Shown here in pieces: positions 10,475 to 22,379 of a stretch of 64,000 nucleotides of DNA. The position numbers and the translations under genes were made by a program. The number at the start of each line of letters is the position of its first letter. Position 1 is the first letter of the stretch. The stretch spans positions 1,674,001-1,738,000 of the forward strand of contig JAHNUO010000002.1 of assembly GCA_019787685.1 (NCBI GenBank). The letters run 5' to 3'. Under the pieces are notes generated by a model. It was given only the letters and a program-made list of their open reading frames with translations. It had not been told where the DNA came from and searched no databases. The stretch is from Chiua virens. Lineage: Eukaryota; Basidiomycota; Agaricomycetes; Boletales; Boletaceae.

Positions 10475-13400
10475 ATGCTCAAAGCTTGGAAAGACAGTTC
10501 TAGACGTCAATCTCATCCCATACACTCTAGTTCATCGAAAGGTTCAGAATCGGGAGAAATTGGTGTCGGCGATGATCCTATTTTTACCATCATTGAAACC
10601 GGAGCCCATTCGAGCACGGGCCCATCTCTGAAGCACACGAGGCAATTGAGCAATCAAGATATAAGTGATGATGTCTCATACCGGTCTTTGAAGAGAATGA
10701 AAACATCTATTCCCCACTCAACACTTCCAAAGTCTTCATCCGGTGATTTTACCTCTGCCTCCGAAGGCCAATTGTTCCAGTTTGTGAAGACTCGTAATAG
10801 TCAGTCTCGAAACAACTTTGATCGAATATTCATTATTGACCTTTCTCCAGCGATTGTTATATGCAACTTTCTAGACGGTACAATGTCGCCTGTGTACTTT
10901 CTTCCAATCCTGACATCACGCTCAGATGTTACCGACCTATCCTCCAAAGTATTGGTTTGGATTGCTGAGAATCTGACTTTATCTCCTAACAGAAACTCTT
11001 CTCGACGACAAGCATCCTTCGTTGTAGTCCAGTAGGTGGTTTTCTCGAGAAACACCGTCTTTAGCCCTGCTCACGGCATGGTTCAGAAACAACTCGCAAG
11101 TTGATGACGTAGCAAAGAATATTGCCACCAAATCTGGCTTGAAAGTTGCTGCACGCCGTGGTTCCTTTGACACTCTAGATTTGTCCCTAGTGCAGGTTGT
11201 CGTATGCTCCGTGGATGCAAGTAGGCTGCCTCTTGTCTTCCTTGCGCTATTCACAGCTTATTCACAGACGTTACTCAGTCATGTCATGCAAGGGCTCTGG
11301 ACCATTTCACACTTCTCCGCCATTCTAGTGACGGATGCTCATTTGGCTTTGCGGGATGGTCTGCCGCTAACTGATATTTTGGAATGGTTTTGCCGGAGTC
11401 CAAGTATGTTCGTGAGGCCCAGGATCCTTGCGTTTGGTTTATCCATGACTCGTGCTGATCTCGAGACAATGGAGCGTTCACTCCTTGCTGAGTCGGTTTA
11501 CTCCGCTCCAGCACAACTCCGTCCACTCCAAGTCGTCGTCCAATACGAGCCTGCGCATGCGCAATCGCAAAGCAAGCTCACTCAGAATATCCATCAATTG
11601 GATCCTACTTGGAGTACTTGCTACCTTTTGCTCAGGGATGCACAATATGCGGTGCAAGAGCTGGGTTCTTGTGCTGGCGATCTCGTCTGGCGTCGCGCTC
11701 TGAAGGATATTGAAATTTTCTCTGAACTCGATGATGACGACCCTTCAGATAAGGGCATCAACGAGGTCCGGAATCTCATCGAAAATTGGGATTTTTCAAT
11801 GCCTAATGCGAATCCCTCTTCCCGAGGTTTCAACGTCACCCCAAAGTTTGCGCGACTGGTCGAGGTTCTGAGAGCATATGGACCTTGTGGGGACGACTTT
11901 CGTGGCATTGTCTTAGGTGAGCTTGTTCTCCACCTTATTCCGTACGCTTACCCTGTTTAGTGCGGCAGGACTGTGTTGCGACCATTATGGCTGACATGCT
12001 GCGTGTAATGACCGATGGCCTCGAATTCTTGCGTCCGCTAGCTCTAACCGGCAACCTCGCTGTGACTGACGCTCACCGTCTGGTGTGTACGGTCGCTTTG
12101 CAATAATTTTGATTGCTCAATTGTCGGACAGGCTAGTATCCGACGCAGCTTCGAGAGTGGAAAACATAACCTCTTGATCTTGACGAAAACGCTTGAAGAT
12201 CTAGATGTCCCTCCCGCTTTACTTGTTGTAAGGTTAGTTTCTGTCCAGAACATCACCGACTTCTCGAAGTGATGTACATCTTACGTTGCCAGATATGATG
12301 TATTCGAGAGCCAGATATCGTTTTCCTATGCATGTGCTCATGCATGCCGTCCCTCGAGTCGCGTCGTTCACATGGTGGAGAATGACAACGACGTACATCG
12401 ACAAGTCTTGACGCGGTTCTCGGAAGGATCATTTAATGAACGATGGATTTCCGTGATCATCCACAATGGAGGGATTCCTATCCCGCCATCACCCCTGGCA
12501 GAACATCGGCTCACTTCTCAATTTTTTGATCAAGCTGGTATATACTCTGGGCCTTATATCGAAGACTCAGTAACGGGCCGGCGATTATACGAACACGATG
12601 CTCTCGAGGCCATCTATCGTTTTGTGGCTATCACGCAGAAGGCTGGCTCCTCTAGTTCACCGCTGTTGGTTACTAGAGAGGTTTCTGTTCCTGAGATCCA
12701 GCGCGCGTGGTCTTGCGCTGTTACTCTCCCGGTTGGTCTGCCCATCAAAGAAGTGACTGGACCTACTCGCTCTACTCCTACTCACGCTCGCCGTTCAGCC
12801 GCGTACGAAGCTTGCGTGCAGCTGTATGAGTATGGTGCTTTCCGACATGATCTGTTTCCACCTCACCAGTACCATGTTGAACCTGATGCTGCTGATGCTG
12901 CACCACTTGCCACGGACAAAGTATCTGGGAATCAATGCTATCTTCGCAAGCGGACCCAATTCTGGTCGAATGCCATCCGTCTTCACAAACACCGTTGGTT
13001 CCCTTTTGTCATCTACGTAGACGGAGGCGGCGTGGATTACGCTCCAATTATGGTCCTGACTCGTCAGCCTTTACCCCATATCCCTTCTTTCCGTCTCTTC
13101 TTCCCAGCAACGTCGAAGGCAATACGAACTAGCCGCGCACCACCTCTTGAATTGGAGAAACAGCGCTTGGAAATCCTCTATCTGTTTACTTTGAGGCTCT
13201 GCCGAGCAATTTCCAACAAACCACTTGTTTGCCCGTTGGAGAAGATGACTTACTTGTTTGCACCGCTCAAACTTCCCGAACAAGTGGACCCTCAATTTGT
13301 GAATGCAGTCTGCCTCATGGACTACATATCATGGGAGACCATCGAACTCGCCGGAAAGACGTGGATGGTGAAATTCGATCTACAGGAGCTCCACACATCT

Positions 13401-15863
13401 TCGAAGGGGGTGCACGACCTTGTCGTACAAGACCGGTCGGTCGAATTCACCCGGCGCTATTATGTCGCACGCCTCCGACAGGACTTGAACCCTTTGAGTA
13501 AACCTGAAGACAGTCCGGTACGTGGAATAAGCCATTACTGTCGTTGTAGTACTCACGTTCCTGAAGCGAGAAGCAGAATATGCGAACTTGGTTGAATATT
13601 GCAAGGCTAGACGGAAGTGCTTTGAAGGCTTATCGGATTACTCGCAACCCCTTATAGAGGTGTCGGGGATTGCCATGACTGGAAATCACATCAACCCGAC
13701 GGCCAAGGCCGCCGCCACCGAGTCATCGAAAGGCACCGTCAAATGTTTGCGTGATTCAACCCTGACGACCTCGGGATGCTGACATTTTCCCAGATCTGAT
13801 TCCAGAACTGAGTGCCAAGTTTACTATTCCTGCAAGGTGACGAACTCAATTTGTGTGCCGCTCCCGAGTACTGACGTTATTGAACAGCACCTTTCGCACT
13901 GCGCTTCTTCTTCCTTCCATTACAAAACGAATAGAAGACTTCCTGATTGTTCACGAGCTCAACGCCAACTTACTCAGTTATTCAATCAACGAGAATCTCC
14001 TTTTGGCCGCCATCTCCGCACCTTCCGCAGGTTTTGAAGTCAATTATGAAAGATTGGAATTTTTTGGTTTGATATTAGTTGCATCACCTTTCCGCGCCGT
14101 AGTTCACATCTTCACAGGAGATTCATTTCTGAAGTATCTTGCCTCCGTCTACGTTTTCGTCACCAACCCGGCACAGCATGAGGGAGCCCTGCATGCCGCA
14201 CGGCAGTACATCATCAGCAATAAAGTACTGATGCAAAATGCGGCTCGGATCGGTTTGCCCGAATACGTTCAGAGCAAACCATTCAGCCACAAGCTGTGGT
14301 ATCCCCCGAACTTCGCCGTTGATCCTCTATCCCTGTCGACTTTGGCAGACCCTGCAGGCAGCGGAGATGAAAACGGTGTCATGGCGAATTTCTTGCTAGG
14401 CAAACCAGACCCAACTCACCGAGGCGAGGATGTGAATACCAGCCATGGTTCGAAGAAGAAGAAATTACGAGACGAGAATGTGACTCAATGGCTAGGTGAC
14501 AAGGTATGAAATTTTTTTAACTGGAGAGGGGTGTTGGTGTTGACGACATTGTTTACTAAGACAATTGCGGATGTCACGGAAGCCATCATCGGAGCAGCAT
14601 ACATGTCTGGGGGACAGCAGAATGCACTCCAGGCTGCAAAAGCATTGCAGGTACCGATTCCCCTCATCGAACAATGGGAAGATTTCCGCCGAAAGGCAGT
14701 CGCGATCCATTCCACGCCTAGTCGGCCGCTCCGTCAGGGTACGACACTGGCTGTGGAGGCAATCGTTGGGCACCACTTCCACCTGCCCGATCTCCTCGCC
14801 CAAGCACTGGTGAATGTTCCGTTTTTGCTTCTCTTGACACACGCTTATATGCTTTCAGACTCATTCGTCAGTAGAGGGTTGCAATGCTACTTGCTACGAG
14901 AGACTGGAATTCCTTGGGGACGCTATTCTCGATTTCCGTACGTCTTTGCCTCTCCCGCAGTCTCGACGGTGCCCTGACGTGATTAGTGACGGTGCGATAC
15001 ATATTCTCTCGCGAGGACCACCTGTCACCAGGTGCGATGACGATGCTGAAGGTAGGTAAAGCTTGCTGGCATCGATCAATCCCCCGATTTACGGCACTCT
15101 AGGGAGCAATGGTTTCCAACTCAACCCTCGCTGCTCTGTGTGTGACATGTGGGTTGCACAAACATCTTCACTTCGACTCTTATGCTCTGGCAACTGCAAT
15201 TGAGACCTACGTTCACCAACTGGAAGCTAAAAGACTAGAAGCCGAGGTAGCCGCCGAGGACAACCAGCCTAGGCAACATTGGCTCCAAGTTGAGCCTCCC
15301 AAGGTACTATTCAACTGATCACGGGGCGGGGCAGTACACTGATACGCAATAGGCACTTTCAGACATCGTGGAGTCCGTCATGGGGGCTCTTTACGTTTCC
15401 GACGGGTTCATTTTAGATGGAGCAGAGAACTTCTTCAAAAATGTGCTCGAGCCCTTTTACGACCGACATATCACATTGAAAACGTTATCTCATCATCCAA
15501 CCAAGATTCTCTTCGAAATGCTGCAATCCCACGGGTGTCAACAATTTGAGCTAGTGAAGGAACGAAATGACTCGACGCAACAAACACGTTGCGATTGTGA
15601 GCCGCTTCAACCGGTGACGAACGCTGTGCTTACGTTGCGAACATGCAGGTGTCATTCATCAAATTACTTTGGCAAGCGCCATGGGTTCGACAGCGCAGAC
15701 CGCAGGACGTGCGGCGTCTGAGCTCGCACTGGACGCACTGCAGTGCAAACCTGAGTTCTTATCGAGGACGTGTGATTGTCGGGAAACGGGACAGTCAAAC
15801 AAGGGGGCTCAAGCGAGCATCAAGAAAATGCTGGTCGAGATAGAGGATGAAAAGGGTGTGTGA
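10475..15863 (+). CDS. Dicer-like RNase III with degenerate helicase region
   Basis: Cuts double-stranded RNA into small RNAs. Order: polar N-terminus (10475 to about 11000; start uncertain, in-frame ATG also at 10697); helicase-like region (VQVVVCSVDASR, AILVTDAHLAL, PKFARLVEVLRAYG, FRGIVLVRQDCVATI); Dicer dimerisation domain DUF283 (HARRSAAYEACVQLYEYGA); PAZ-like part (RLCRAISNKPLVC, VVQDRSVEFTRRY); RNase IIIa (NYERLEFFGDSFLKYLAS after removing the intron that splits GDS, then ADVTEAIIGAAY); RNase IIIb (CYERLEFLGDAILDF, then LSDIVESVMGALY); and a C-terminal dsRNA-binding-like segment (HPTKILFEMLQSHGCQQFEL) ending EIEDEKGV. Both RNase III sites keep their acidic residues. In the helicase, no GxGKT motif is found, DExH is replaced by TDAH and the QxxGRxxR box is not recognisable. 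More than ten introns. Confidence 0.85.
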
Positions 15864-15945
15864 AGTGACTTTTGAATTCCGATTGCGCGGTACGCTTGTA
15901 CACGAGGGTAAAGAAAACGATGTAAATCTATTTGCTTGGGCAAGG

Positions 15946-16276
15946 TTAAGCAGCGCCGGACTTCTTCCTGTATAGGTAGGTTTGAGCAAAGCTGAAAGAA
16001 AGGGGTATAGAGACATACAACTGGTATGCCGCCGCAGCAAAAGGGATGCTGAAACCGGAAATGAGGAAGATGGAGAGTTTGATGCCAAAGGCCGCGCGAT
16101 TTTTTCCCGGGAAAGCAAAGGGTAGGTGCTAGGTTCTAATGAGAGAAACATTTGAGAAATACCAGGGAAAAACGTACGTGGTATTCACCGTGGCCGTGAA
16201 CAAAGCGTGCAGGCGCCACAGCGACGCGCAGACGAGTGGCTTGAGAACGGAGAGTGAGTGGTGCACGCGCAAGCAT
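15946..16276 (-). CDS. COX8: Cytochrome c oxidase subunit VIIc (yeast COX8) homologue
   Basis: Single-helix subunit of mitochondrial complex IV. Starting at 16276, the protein has an arginine-rich matrix presequence (MLARAPLTLRSQATRLRVAV), then GHGEYHH formed across an intron with donor GTACGT, then LPFAFPGKNRAAFGIKL and the membrane helix SIFLISGFSIPFAAAAYQL. A second intron (GTATGT ... TACAG) splits the final Leu codon and leaves only KKSGAA before TAA at 15946. The pattern LPF...NK/R...FGIKL...GFxIPFxAAxYQL-K is characteristic of the VIIc family. Spliced length is about 76 residues, normal for the precursor. An ATG 78 bases upstream is in frame but would bury the presequence, so it was not chosen. 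The gene converges with the Dicer-like gene, 82 bases apart. Confidence 0.85.
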
Positions 16277-16583
16277 GATACTTGGTGGTGGTGGTAATGG
16301 ATGGAGAGAGCCGGAGTTGTGGCCGACGATTGTGAGAAAATTCGGGTCGTCCAACGAGACTTGTTGTAGCCAATCACGCCAGCTTTACTGACTATACCAT
16401 TCCACCAGGTGCTCCTAGATATCGTCCATTCACGGCGAAAGACCTACAAATAGGCTAGACATGTCTGCGGGGTTGTTCAAGTTCGCGATTGAATCGCGCT
16501 GATAACGGGGCTGCTCACCTGACCTGCCACTATAAACAGTAGTACTTTTGGGTCCCATCGTATCAGTGTCTCCTCCTTGAACC
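16277..16583. promoter_or_regulatory. Divergent promoter region, COX8 / aldehyde dehydrogenase
   Basis: About 307 bases between divergent start codons. It must contain both promoters. A TATAAACA-like sequence lies at about 16530 ahead of the dehydrogenase gene. No further motif was identified with confidence. Confidence 0.35.
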
Positions 16584-18933
16584 ATGGCTCTCTCCGCAAA
16601 AGTCACCGTCCCCGCCACTCAACGCGAGATCGAGTTACCAACAGGTCTCTTTATCAATAACGAGTTTGTTGCCTCTGCAGATTCAAAGGAACTCATCCAG
16701 TATGTACGCGTTCGTATCCTATTTCGCTTGCTCTCACTGATAACGATAGCACAATCAATCCGGCGACCGAGGAAGTGATCTGCACCGTCGTCGCAGGTAT
16801 ACTCCCCATCTGCTACTCAGGGAACACCCTCGCTTAAGCACCTTACCCCTGTGTGATTAAATCTCAAGGATCTGAGAAGGACATCGATATCGCTGTCGCT
16901 GCCGCCCGTAATGCCTTCAACACCACTTGGGGCAAAAACGTAACGGGCTTTGAGCGCTCCCGCTTGCTCAACAAGCTTGCCGATCTTATGGAGAGAGATC
17001 AACAAATTCTCGCAGAAGTCGAGGCTCTCAACAACGGGAAACCAGTCAAAATAGCCAGGTAATAAATCCGCAGGTTTCGTCGAATTACCAACTTCTTTGA
17101 CACATTTGGGCAGGGACTTCGATATCGGTGACAGCATCCAGTGCCTTCGCTATTATGCCGGATGGGCAGACAAAATTACTGGGCAGGTGAATCTCGCATT
17201 CACACTTCAACCCCACAACCTCCTTACCTTCTCACGCACATCAGAGCATCGAAGTTGACAATAAGACGAAACTCGCATTCACCAGGCATGACCCAATTGG
17301 TGTTTGTGGACAGATGTAAGCACTTGGCCCTCCATACCTTCCACTCCTATTGACGCTGCGCAGCATTCCCTGGAACTACCCCATCAATATGTGGTACGTC
17401 CATCCGCGTCTTGTACAGGGGCGTCATCATCATGCATTTTGTGTTAGGGCATGGAAGGTTGCACCCGCGCTTGCATGTGGATGCACAATCGTCATGAAAC
17501 CTTCTGAGTTAACACCACTCACCGCACTTTTGTTGTCCAAGCTCATCGTTGAGGCTGGGTGAGTGCGCCACAGATCCTGTTATCATTATGTAAATCGTTC
17601 ATTTCGGTCGGGACACTGCCAGATTCCCACCTGGCGTGGTAAACACGATTCCTTCGCTAGGACCAGTTGGTGGCGCAGCGCTTTCGGCACACAAGGATGT
17701 TGACAAAGTGGCGTTCACTGGATCCACTACGACTGGCCGAAAGATTATGGAAGCGGCAGCCAAGAGTAATTTGAAGAAGGTTTGTTACATGCCACTCCCG
17801 CGAGGCAGCATACATCAGGGCCGTGCATTTAAAGTATGCCACATAGGTTTCGCTGGAGCTTGGTGGAAAGTCTCCGCACCTTATCTTCGAGTCCGCGGAC
17901 CTCGACCAGGCAGCCAATTGGGCCTGTCTGGGCATCCTGTACAACACTGGCCAAGATTGCACGGCGGGGTCGCGTTTGTACGTGCAGGATTCAATTTATG
18001 ACAAATTCGTTGCCTTGTTGGTTCAGAAGGCGAAGGAGCTCGTGATCGGTGATGGGTTCGATGGACGGAGCGGAGGGGGCCCCGTTGTCAGTTCATCGCG
18101 CCGTGTTTTAATAGTCTGAGCTCAAAACTTAATACAGGTCTCTAAAGTTCAATACGACAAAGTCTGGGGATACATTGAAAACGGTAAGGCTCAGGGCGCA
18201 AAGCTCGCGCTCGGAGGCCAGAAACGCCCAGGCAAAGGGTTTTTCGTGGACCCGACCAGTAAGTAATGTTCCGGCCGAGTTTTGCCTAGTCGCTAGAGAA
18301 TAAATTACACCGCAGTATTCACGGATATCAGGCAAGACATGAACATAGTAAGGTCTATTTTCGGTGAGCTCGGAGAATTCGCTGATACGTAATGCAGGTC
18401 CGGGATGAGGTATGCGGTCGGACATTGCTTGTGGATACAGTTCCCTGAGTGGGTAATGCAGATTTTTGGACCCGTCCTCTCTGTCGGAAGATTCAAGACG
18501 GAGGAAGATGCGATCGCTCTAGCGAACGACACTACTTACGGTCTCGGCGCTGGGCTCCACTCCAGTGAGTCAAACACGCAGAGGGCATCATACACATGAA
18601 TTTAACCACGAGCACTTACAGACGACTCTAACCAGTGTATGCGAGTCTCGTCTGCCCTGGAGGCCGGAACAGTACGCTAGGTTGCTATCGGAGCTGATAC
18701 CGAATGTTGACGATCTACTTTAGGTGTGGGTTAACCAGTACAATCTACTCAATAACAACGTTCCCTTCGGTGGAAAGAAGCAGAGCGGAATAGGTTCGTC
18801 ATGGTATATTTCCACGAATGATGCAATCTGATATTTCGAAGGTCGCGAGCTTGGCAGTTACGCCCTTGAGGAATACACGTCTGTCAAGGCCGTTCACTGG
18901 AACTTTGGAGAGAAGCTCGACTGGCCATTGTAG
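16584..18933 (+). CDS. NAD(P)+-dependent aldehyde dehydrogenase
   Basis: Oxidises aldehydes to acids. The start [20 protein letters not shown] leads to GLFINNEFV and, through about a dozen short introns, all class landmarks: [64 protein letters not shown], the glutamate motif SLELGGKSP, the catalytic cysteine in [14 protein letters not shown], and [12 protein letters not shown]. It ends [20 protein letters not shown] and EKLDWPL with TAG at 18931. No organelle targeting sequence, so probably cytosolic. It matches the length of cytosolic fungal ALDH (about 500 residues). A 12-nt exon (18398-18409, VRDE) lies between two introns before IFGPVL. No single substrate can be inferred. Confidence 0.92.
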
Positions 18934-19488
18934 GGAACGTTTGCAAGGGTGTCACAATCACTTTGTATTGAATAGGGCTCTCGTTGAGATGTGACAGGGT
19001 GTACTCATTGCGTGGAGTAAAGTGTAAGCTAGCGTGTAAAGAAGAGACAAAATGAACCCCGTTCCCATGCCACGCGTAATGTGTTATCTGTGAGGAACTT
19101 GACACGAGTGCACACAGGAATGAACTTAGCTCTGCATTCACGCGCCCCGAAGTCCGAAATTACGCAAATGTGGCACACACGAGCATAAGACATATCATTA
19201 TAGGGCCATCCGCATGTCATGTAAATGTACAGCTCGCATACACGAACGCAAGTTTTACATAACGCCCGATGAGTCCCCAGGAAACTTGAAACCACGCGAG
19301 GGTAAGGGCTAAAACTCAACTGCCAGTACGATCGTTGAACACGTTATTGTGGGCGTACAACCCATCATGATTCATCGCGGGCTCTTCGCTCTCGTGTTGG
19401 TTGGGGATGGCAGGGCCGATGCTAATGGTGAACCGGAAAGAAGCGCGTCAAAAAAGAGTAAAGAACACCTCAGAATCAAATGAGCTTC
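18934..19488. other. Intergenic between convergent genes, nothing recognised
   Basis: About 555 bases between the 3' ends of the aldehyde dehydrogenase and a Zn2Cys6 gene. Short antisense open frames here (for example 18884-19319) lack protein-like composition. No repeat or RNA gene was seen. Confidence 0.35.
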
Positions 19489-19895
19489 TCACGATTGGAA
19501 GATCAAGTTATTATCTGCGGGGTATTCCCCCTGTGGAGGCTCCGTAAACAGAGCAGCGGGCCAATAGTACGTTTCCTGGGGAGGAAACTGATACGGTAAC
19601 GCCGAAGAGTCATGCGGCATCCCATCCCACGGGTCAGGCCCGGCGGACCCTGGGGTTGCCGATGCAGGAGGAGGACCCTGCTGGGTGATGGCCGTCGTCT
19701 CAACGGATAGGAATAGGCTGCAGGAAGTGTTCCTCTTCTCGCATCGGAGGCAACGGGTAGAGTTGTCATCGTACGTGCACTACGGCCCTGGCGATGAGTG
19801 CGGGTGTCAGCAAAGCGGGGCGGGAAAGAAACCTTTTTGTGGCTTTTGCGACAAGACTCGCAAGCCTCTCTGGCTCTCTCTGCCGCGCCGTTCAT
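19489..19895 (-). CDS. Compact Zn2Cys6 zinc-cluster protein (DNA-binding domain only)
   Basis: A two-exon gene of about 117 codons. Exon 1 (from 19895) reads MNGAAERAREACESCRKSHK; after an intron with donor GTTTCT and acceptor CGTAG the frame gives CTYDDNSTRCLRCEKRNTSC. Together these form C-x2-C-x6-C-x8-C-x2-C-x6-C, the binuclear zinc cluster of fungal Gal4-type regulators. The remaining roughly 75 residues are Pro-rich (GPPPASATPGSAGP, ALPYQFPPQETYYWP) and end NNLIFQS. There is no coiled coil long enough for classical dimerisation and no fungal transcription factor middle domain. It may be a short activator, a dominant competitor of larger factors, or a truncated paralogue. Confidence 0.75.
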
Positions 19896-20896
19896 AGCTG
19901 TTGGGTTTGGATGTTAAGAGGTCGAAAAGTAATCCAAGAGCTTAAATACGGGAACAAGAAAATGAATTGCACAGACGTACACTCATGACCAAGTGTACGG
20001 CCGGTGTACAAGGATCAGAAACGAGTTGTACGGGTAATTATTTGGTCAAACGAACCCTTCAGATCTTCATCGCAAGTCTGGGAAGACCTGTGCAAGTGGT
20101 CGAGCCCCAGTGTGAGGCGGAGATTCACCGCATTCCACGCTGAAAAAGTATAATCATTGTGACCCAGCGCAGCAGGATTGGCACGGGTGGATTGATGGAG
20201 TGGCATTATGAAGACGCAACACGGCATGCACGTTGCATGCCAATCCACGTTGAATGTTTGAGACGAACATTCTACTCCTATTCTGGAGATAAGGCATCGG
20301 AGGCACGGAGCAACGCGGTCGACCGTACAAATTGTGACGTGAATGGATCCCGAGAATCACGTACAGGTTCAGATCCAGTACGAGATTTGAAGCATGGCGA
20401 CTGAACAGGCTGGCATTCACGTTTTCGTTGGCCTGAAAGCATACATGATCGCGTTTTCAGCGGAGTCTCGACATGTCTCAGATAGGAAAGTACAAGGTAG
20501 ACGTTCACCTGACTTGTAGCAAGCTAGCCTCACCGACTAGGTGTGCCAGGCAACAATGAACCGGTTGCATGTTGAACGTTGAAGCTCAAGAACGAGTCCA
20601 TGAAACAAGGTTTGCTCTTGCCTCAGACAGGCAACCCCACGCTAGCCAGTGGCCACTGCGCAGCCGTTCTATTGGTCCATGTGAGAACATACAGTATGAG
20701 AGCTAAGCCATGCGACGCGAGCGTGGGTTCATGTACCTGGGCACGAACACACCTGCCCAACACTCGATAAGCGCATAATGTCGCCGAACAGTAACAAAAA
20801 CAAAACAAGCATAGAATGAGTCACAGACACAGATTAAAGTCACAACAAAGTCCGTAGAATGTACAGTAAAAGAGGCGAAAGGCGACATCGTATGAA
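19896..20896. other. One-kilobase intergenic region, nothing recognised
   Basis: Lies upstream of the compact Zn2Cys6 gene and downstream of the second one. Several open frames on both strands are unconserved in appearance and mutually overlapping. No tRNA fold, repeat or transposon end was seen. The length suggests a long promoter, but no specific site is claimed. Confidence 0.35.
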
Positions 20897-21781
20897 TTAG
20901 GATTCACCTGAGCGGAAAAAATTAGCGACTTGTTCATTGGTAGAGTCGCCGGCGTTGCCGGGCTGGGGATCTTCGCCAGGTCTTTCCGTGACATAACTAT
21001 TAGGTGGCATGAGACGTGAAATTAGATGCTTAGTATAAATGAAGCACCTGAAGTCCGGTTCACCGTCGTTTGCACTCTGGGTGAGATAATCGGTCATGTA
21101 GTATGGATAATATCCGGGTGCTAGATTGGAAGGACCTTGGGCAACGTTTGAGCTGGTGTTGTATTAGACGGGAGAAAAACACGAGGAGAGCCGTCTCACA
21201 AGCCCTGCTGGTAGACATCCATGCTTGGTGCGAGCGGGGGAAAGTTCGACGTCCGTAGCCTGTGCATTTTTTCCCGAGTTTCAATAAGGAACAAATTTAA
21301 ACGGGCAGACCTACGGATTCTCTCCTGGAAAAGGGATGTTCGTAGTTGAACCTTCCCGCTCTTCATCTGGGAATGGGGCCATTGGGATTGGAGCCGACTC
21401 GAACTGCGGTAACGAATGCTGGGGGTCGTTTTGAGAGCCTGACGTCAGTTCACCGGTGGCGCCACCGGAGGGCTGCAGCGTAGGGTGCAGAATTGGCCCA
21501 GAGAGACTGGGCCCTGTACCAGGACTCTGGGACCGACTCTGGGATCGAGTTGTGCGGGGTAAATTACACTCCAGCCCCTGCGATATACAGCGACGGCACG
21601 GCTGATCGGTAGTGCCGTACTCGATAGACTCGCACTAATGACGCTTGAGCATAGGGGACAGAAGCGAGAAGAGTATACTCACACGCTGCTTCGCAACCTT
21701 GCAGAAACAGCATGCTTTCCCGCTACGTGGCCGTCGCTGCGCTGGCGGCTGGGAACGACTCGCGGCACGTCTAGGAGGCAT
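20897..21781 (-). CDS. Second compact Zn2Cys6 zinc-cluster protein
   Basis: The start MPPRRAASRSQPPAQRRPRS at 21781 is strongly basic. The zinc cluster is split by an intron: KACCFCKVAKQR in exon 1 and, after donor GTGAGT and acceptor CATTAG, CESIEYGTTDQPCRRCISQG then LEC. This gives C-x2-C-x6-C-x11-C-x2-C-x6-C, a complete Gal4-type cluster. The rest is Ser/Pro/Gln-rich (RSQSRSQSPGTGPSLSG, PQFESAPIPMAPFPDEE) and, via two further introns, Tyr-rich (NLAPGYYPYYMTDYLTQS), ending STNEQVANFFRSGES. Like the neighbouring gene it has no fungal transcription factor regulatory domain. The shared strand, size and architecture suggest the two may be diverged duplicates, but their sequences outside the cysteines differ greatly. 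Confidence 0.7.
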
Positions 21782-22379
21782 ATGGGAGCAGAAGGAATTG
21801 GTGGGGAATGCAGCGCAAATGTCCCCTTTTAACTCTCGGTCAGGCTTCACGAGCTACTTTTTTGCCCCGTGCTGGAAAGGTGGCACGTTTGGCTACCAAT
21901 CCTTTCGTGTCCGGTCACGCAGTATCCAGAATGCTTTCCATTACAGCATCAGAAATCACTGATGAATTCGGGACGTTCCGTTGAGACGGCCCGTACAAGG
22001 ATAAAGAACTGGCTCGGATTTGTCCTAAAAACATTAATTAAAAGGCGTGAACAAACTGAGCGGAAACCTCACGATAACGAGAAGGCGTGAATGAAACAGC
22101 AGATGCTTGACTGGCGGATCAGGGGTGGGTGACTAGTTAGCGAAGTGGGCTAAATTTCCTTTTTCATGATCTGCGCTGGGTAATGCCAGGCTCCGGAATC
22201 TGTTAAATTTCGTTAACCTACGTAGTTGAAGTCAAATTTAAAGCTGTGATGCATCATAATCTGAGAAACGAGCAGTGCTTGGTGTCGCAAGCGGCTCACG
22301 TGAAAGACAAACGTGCTTAGTGTAGAATGCAATGGGGTAATGCGGTCGAGAGTAAAACCCACGTAAGGTACAGTACATG
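21782..22379. other. Intergenic, nothing recognised
   Basis: About 600 bases between the Zn2Cys6 gene start and the 3' end of the proteasome gene. It is more AT-rich than its surroundings (for example the ATTAATTAAAAG run near 22034). No coding segment or repeat could be supported. Confidence 0.35.

Noticed and set aside
10483..10500. LGKT string in one frame near the Dicer N-terminus
   Set aside because: It lacks the preceding GxG of a Walker A motif and is out of frame with the adjacent open reading frame.
20154..20420. Overlapping open frames in the 1-kb intergenic region
   Set aside because: Several overlap in different frames on both strands with no conserved composition.
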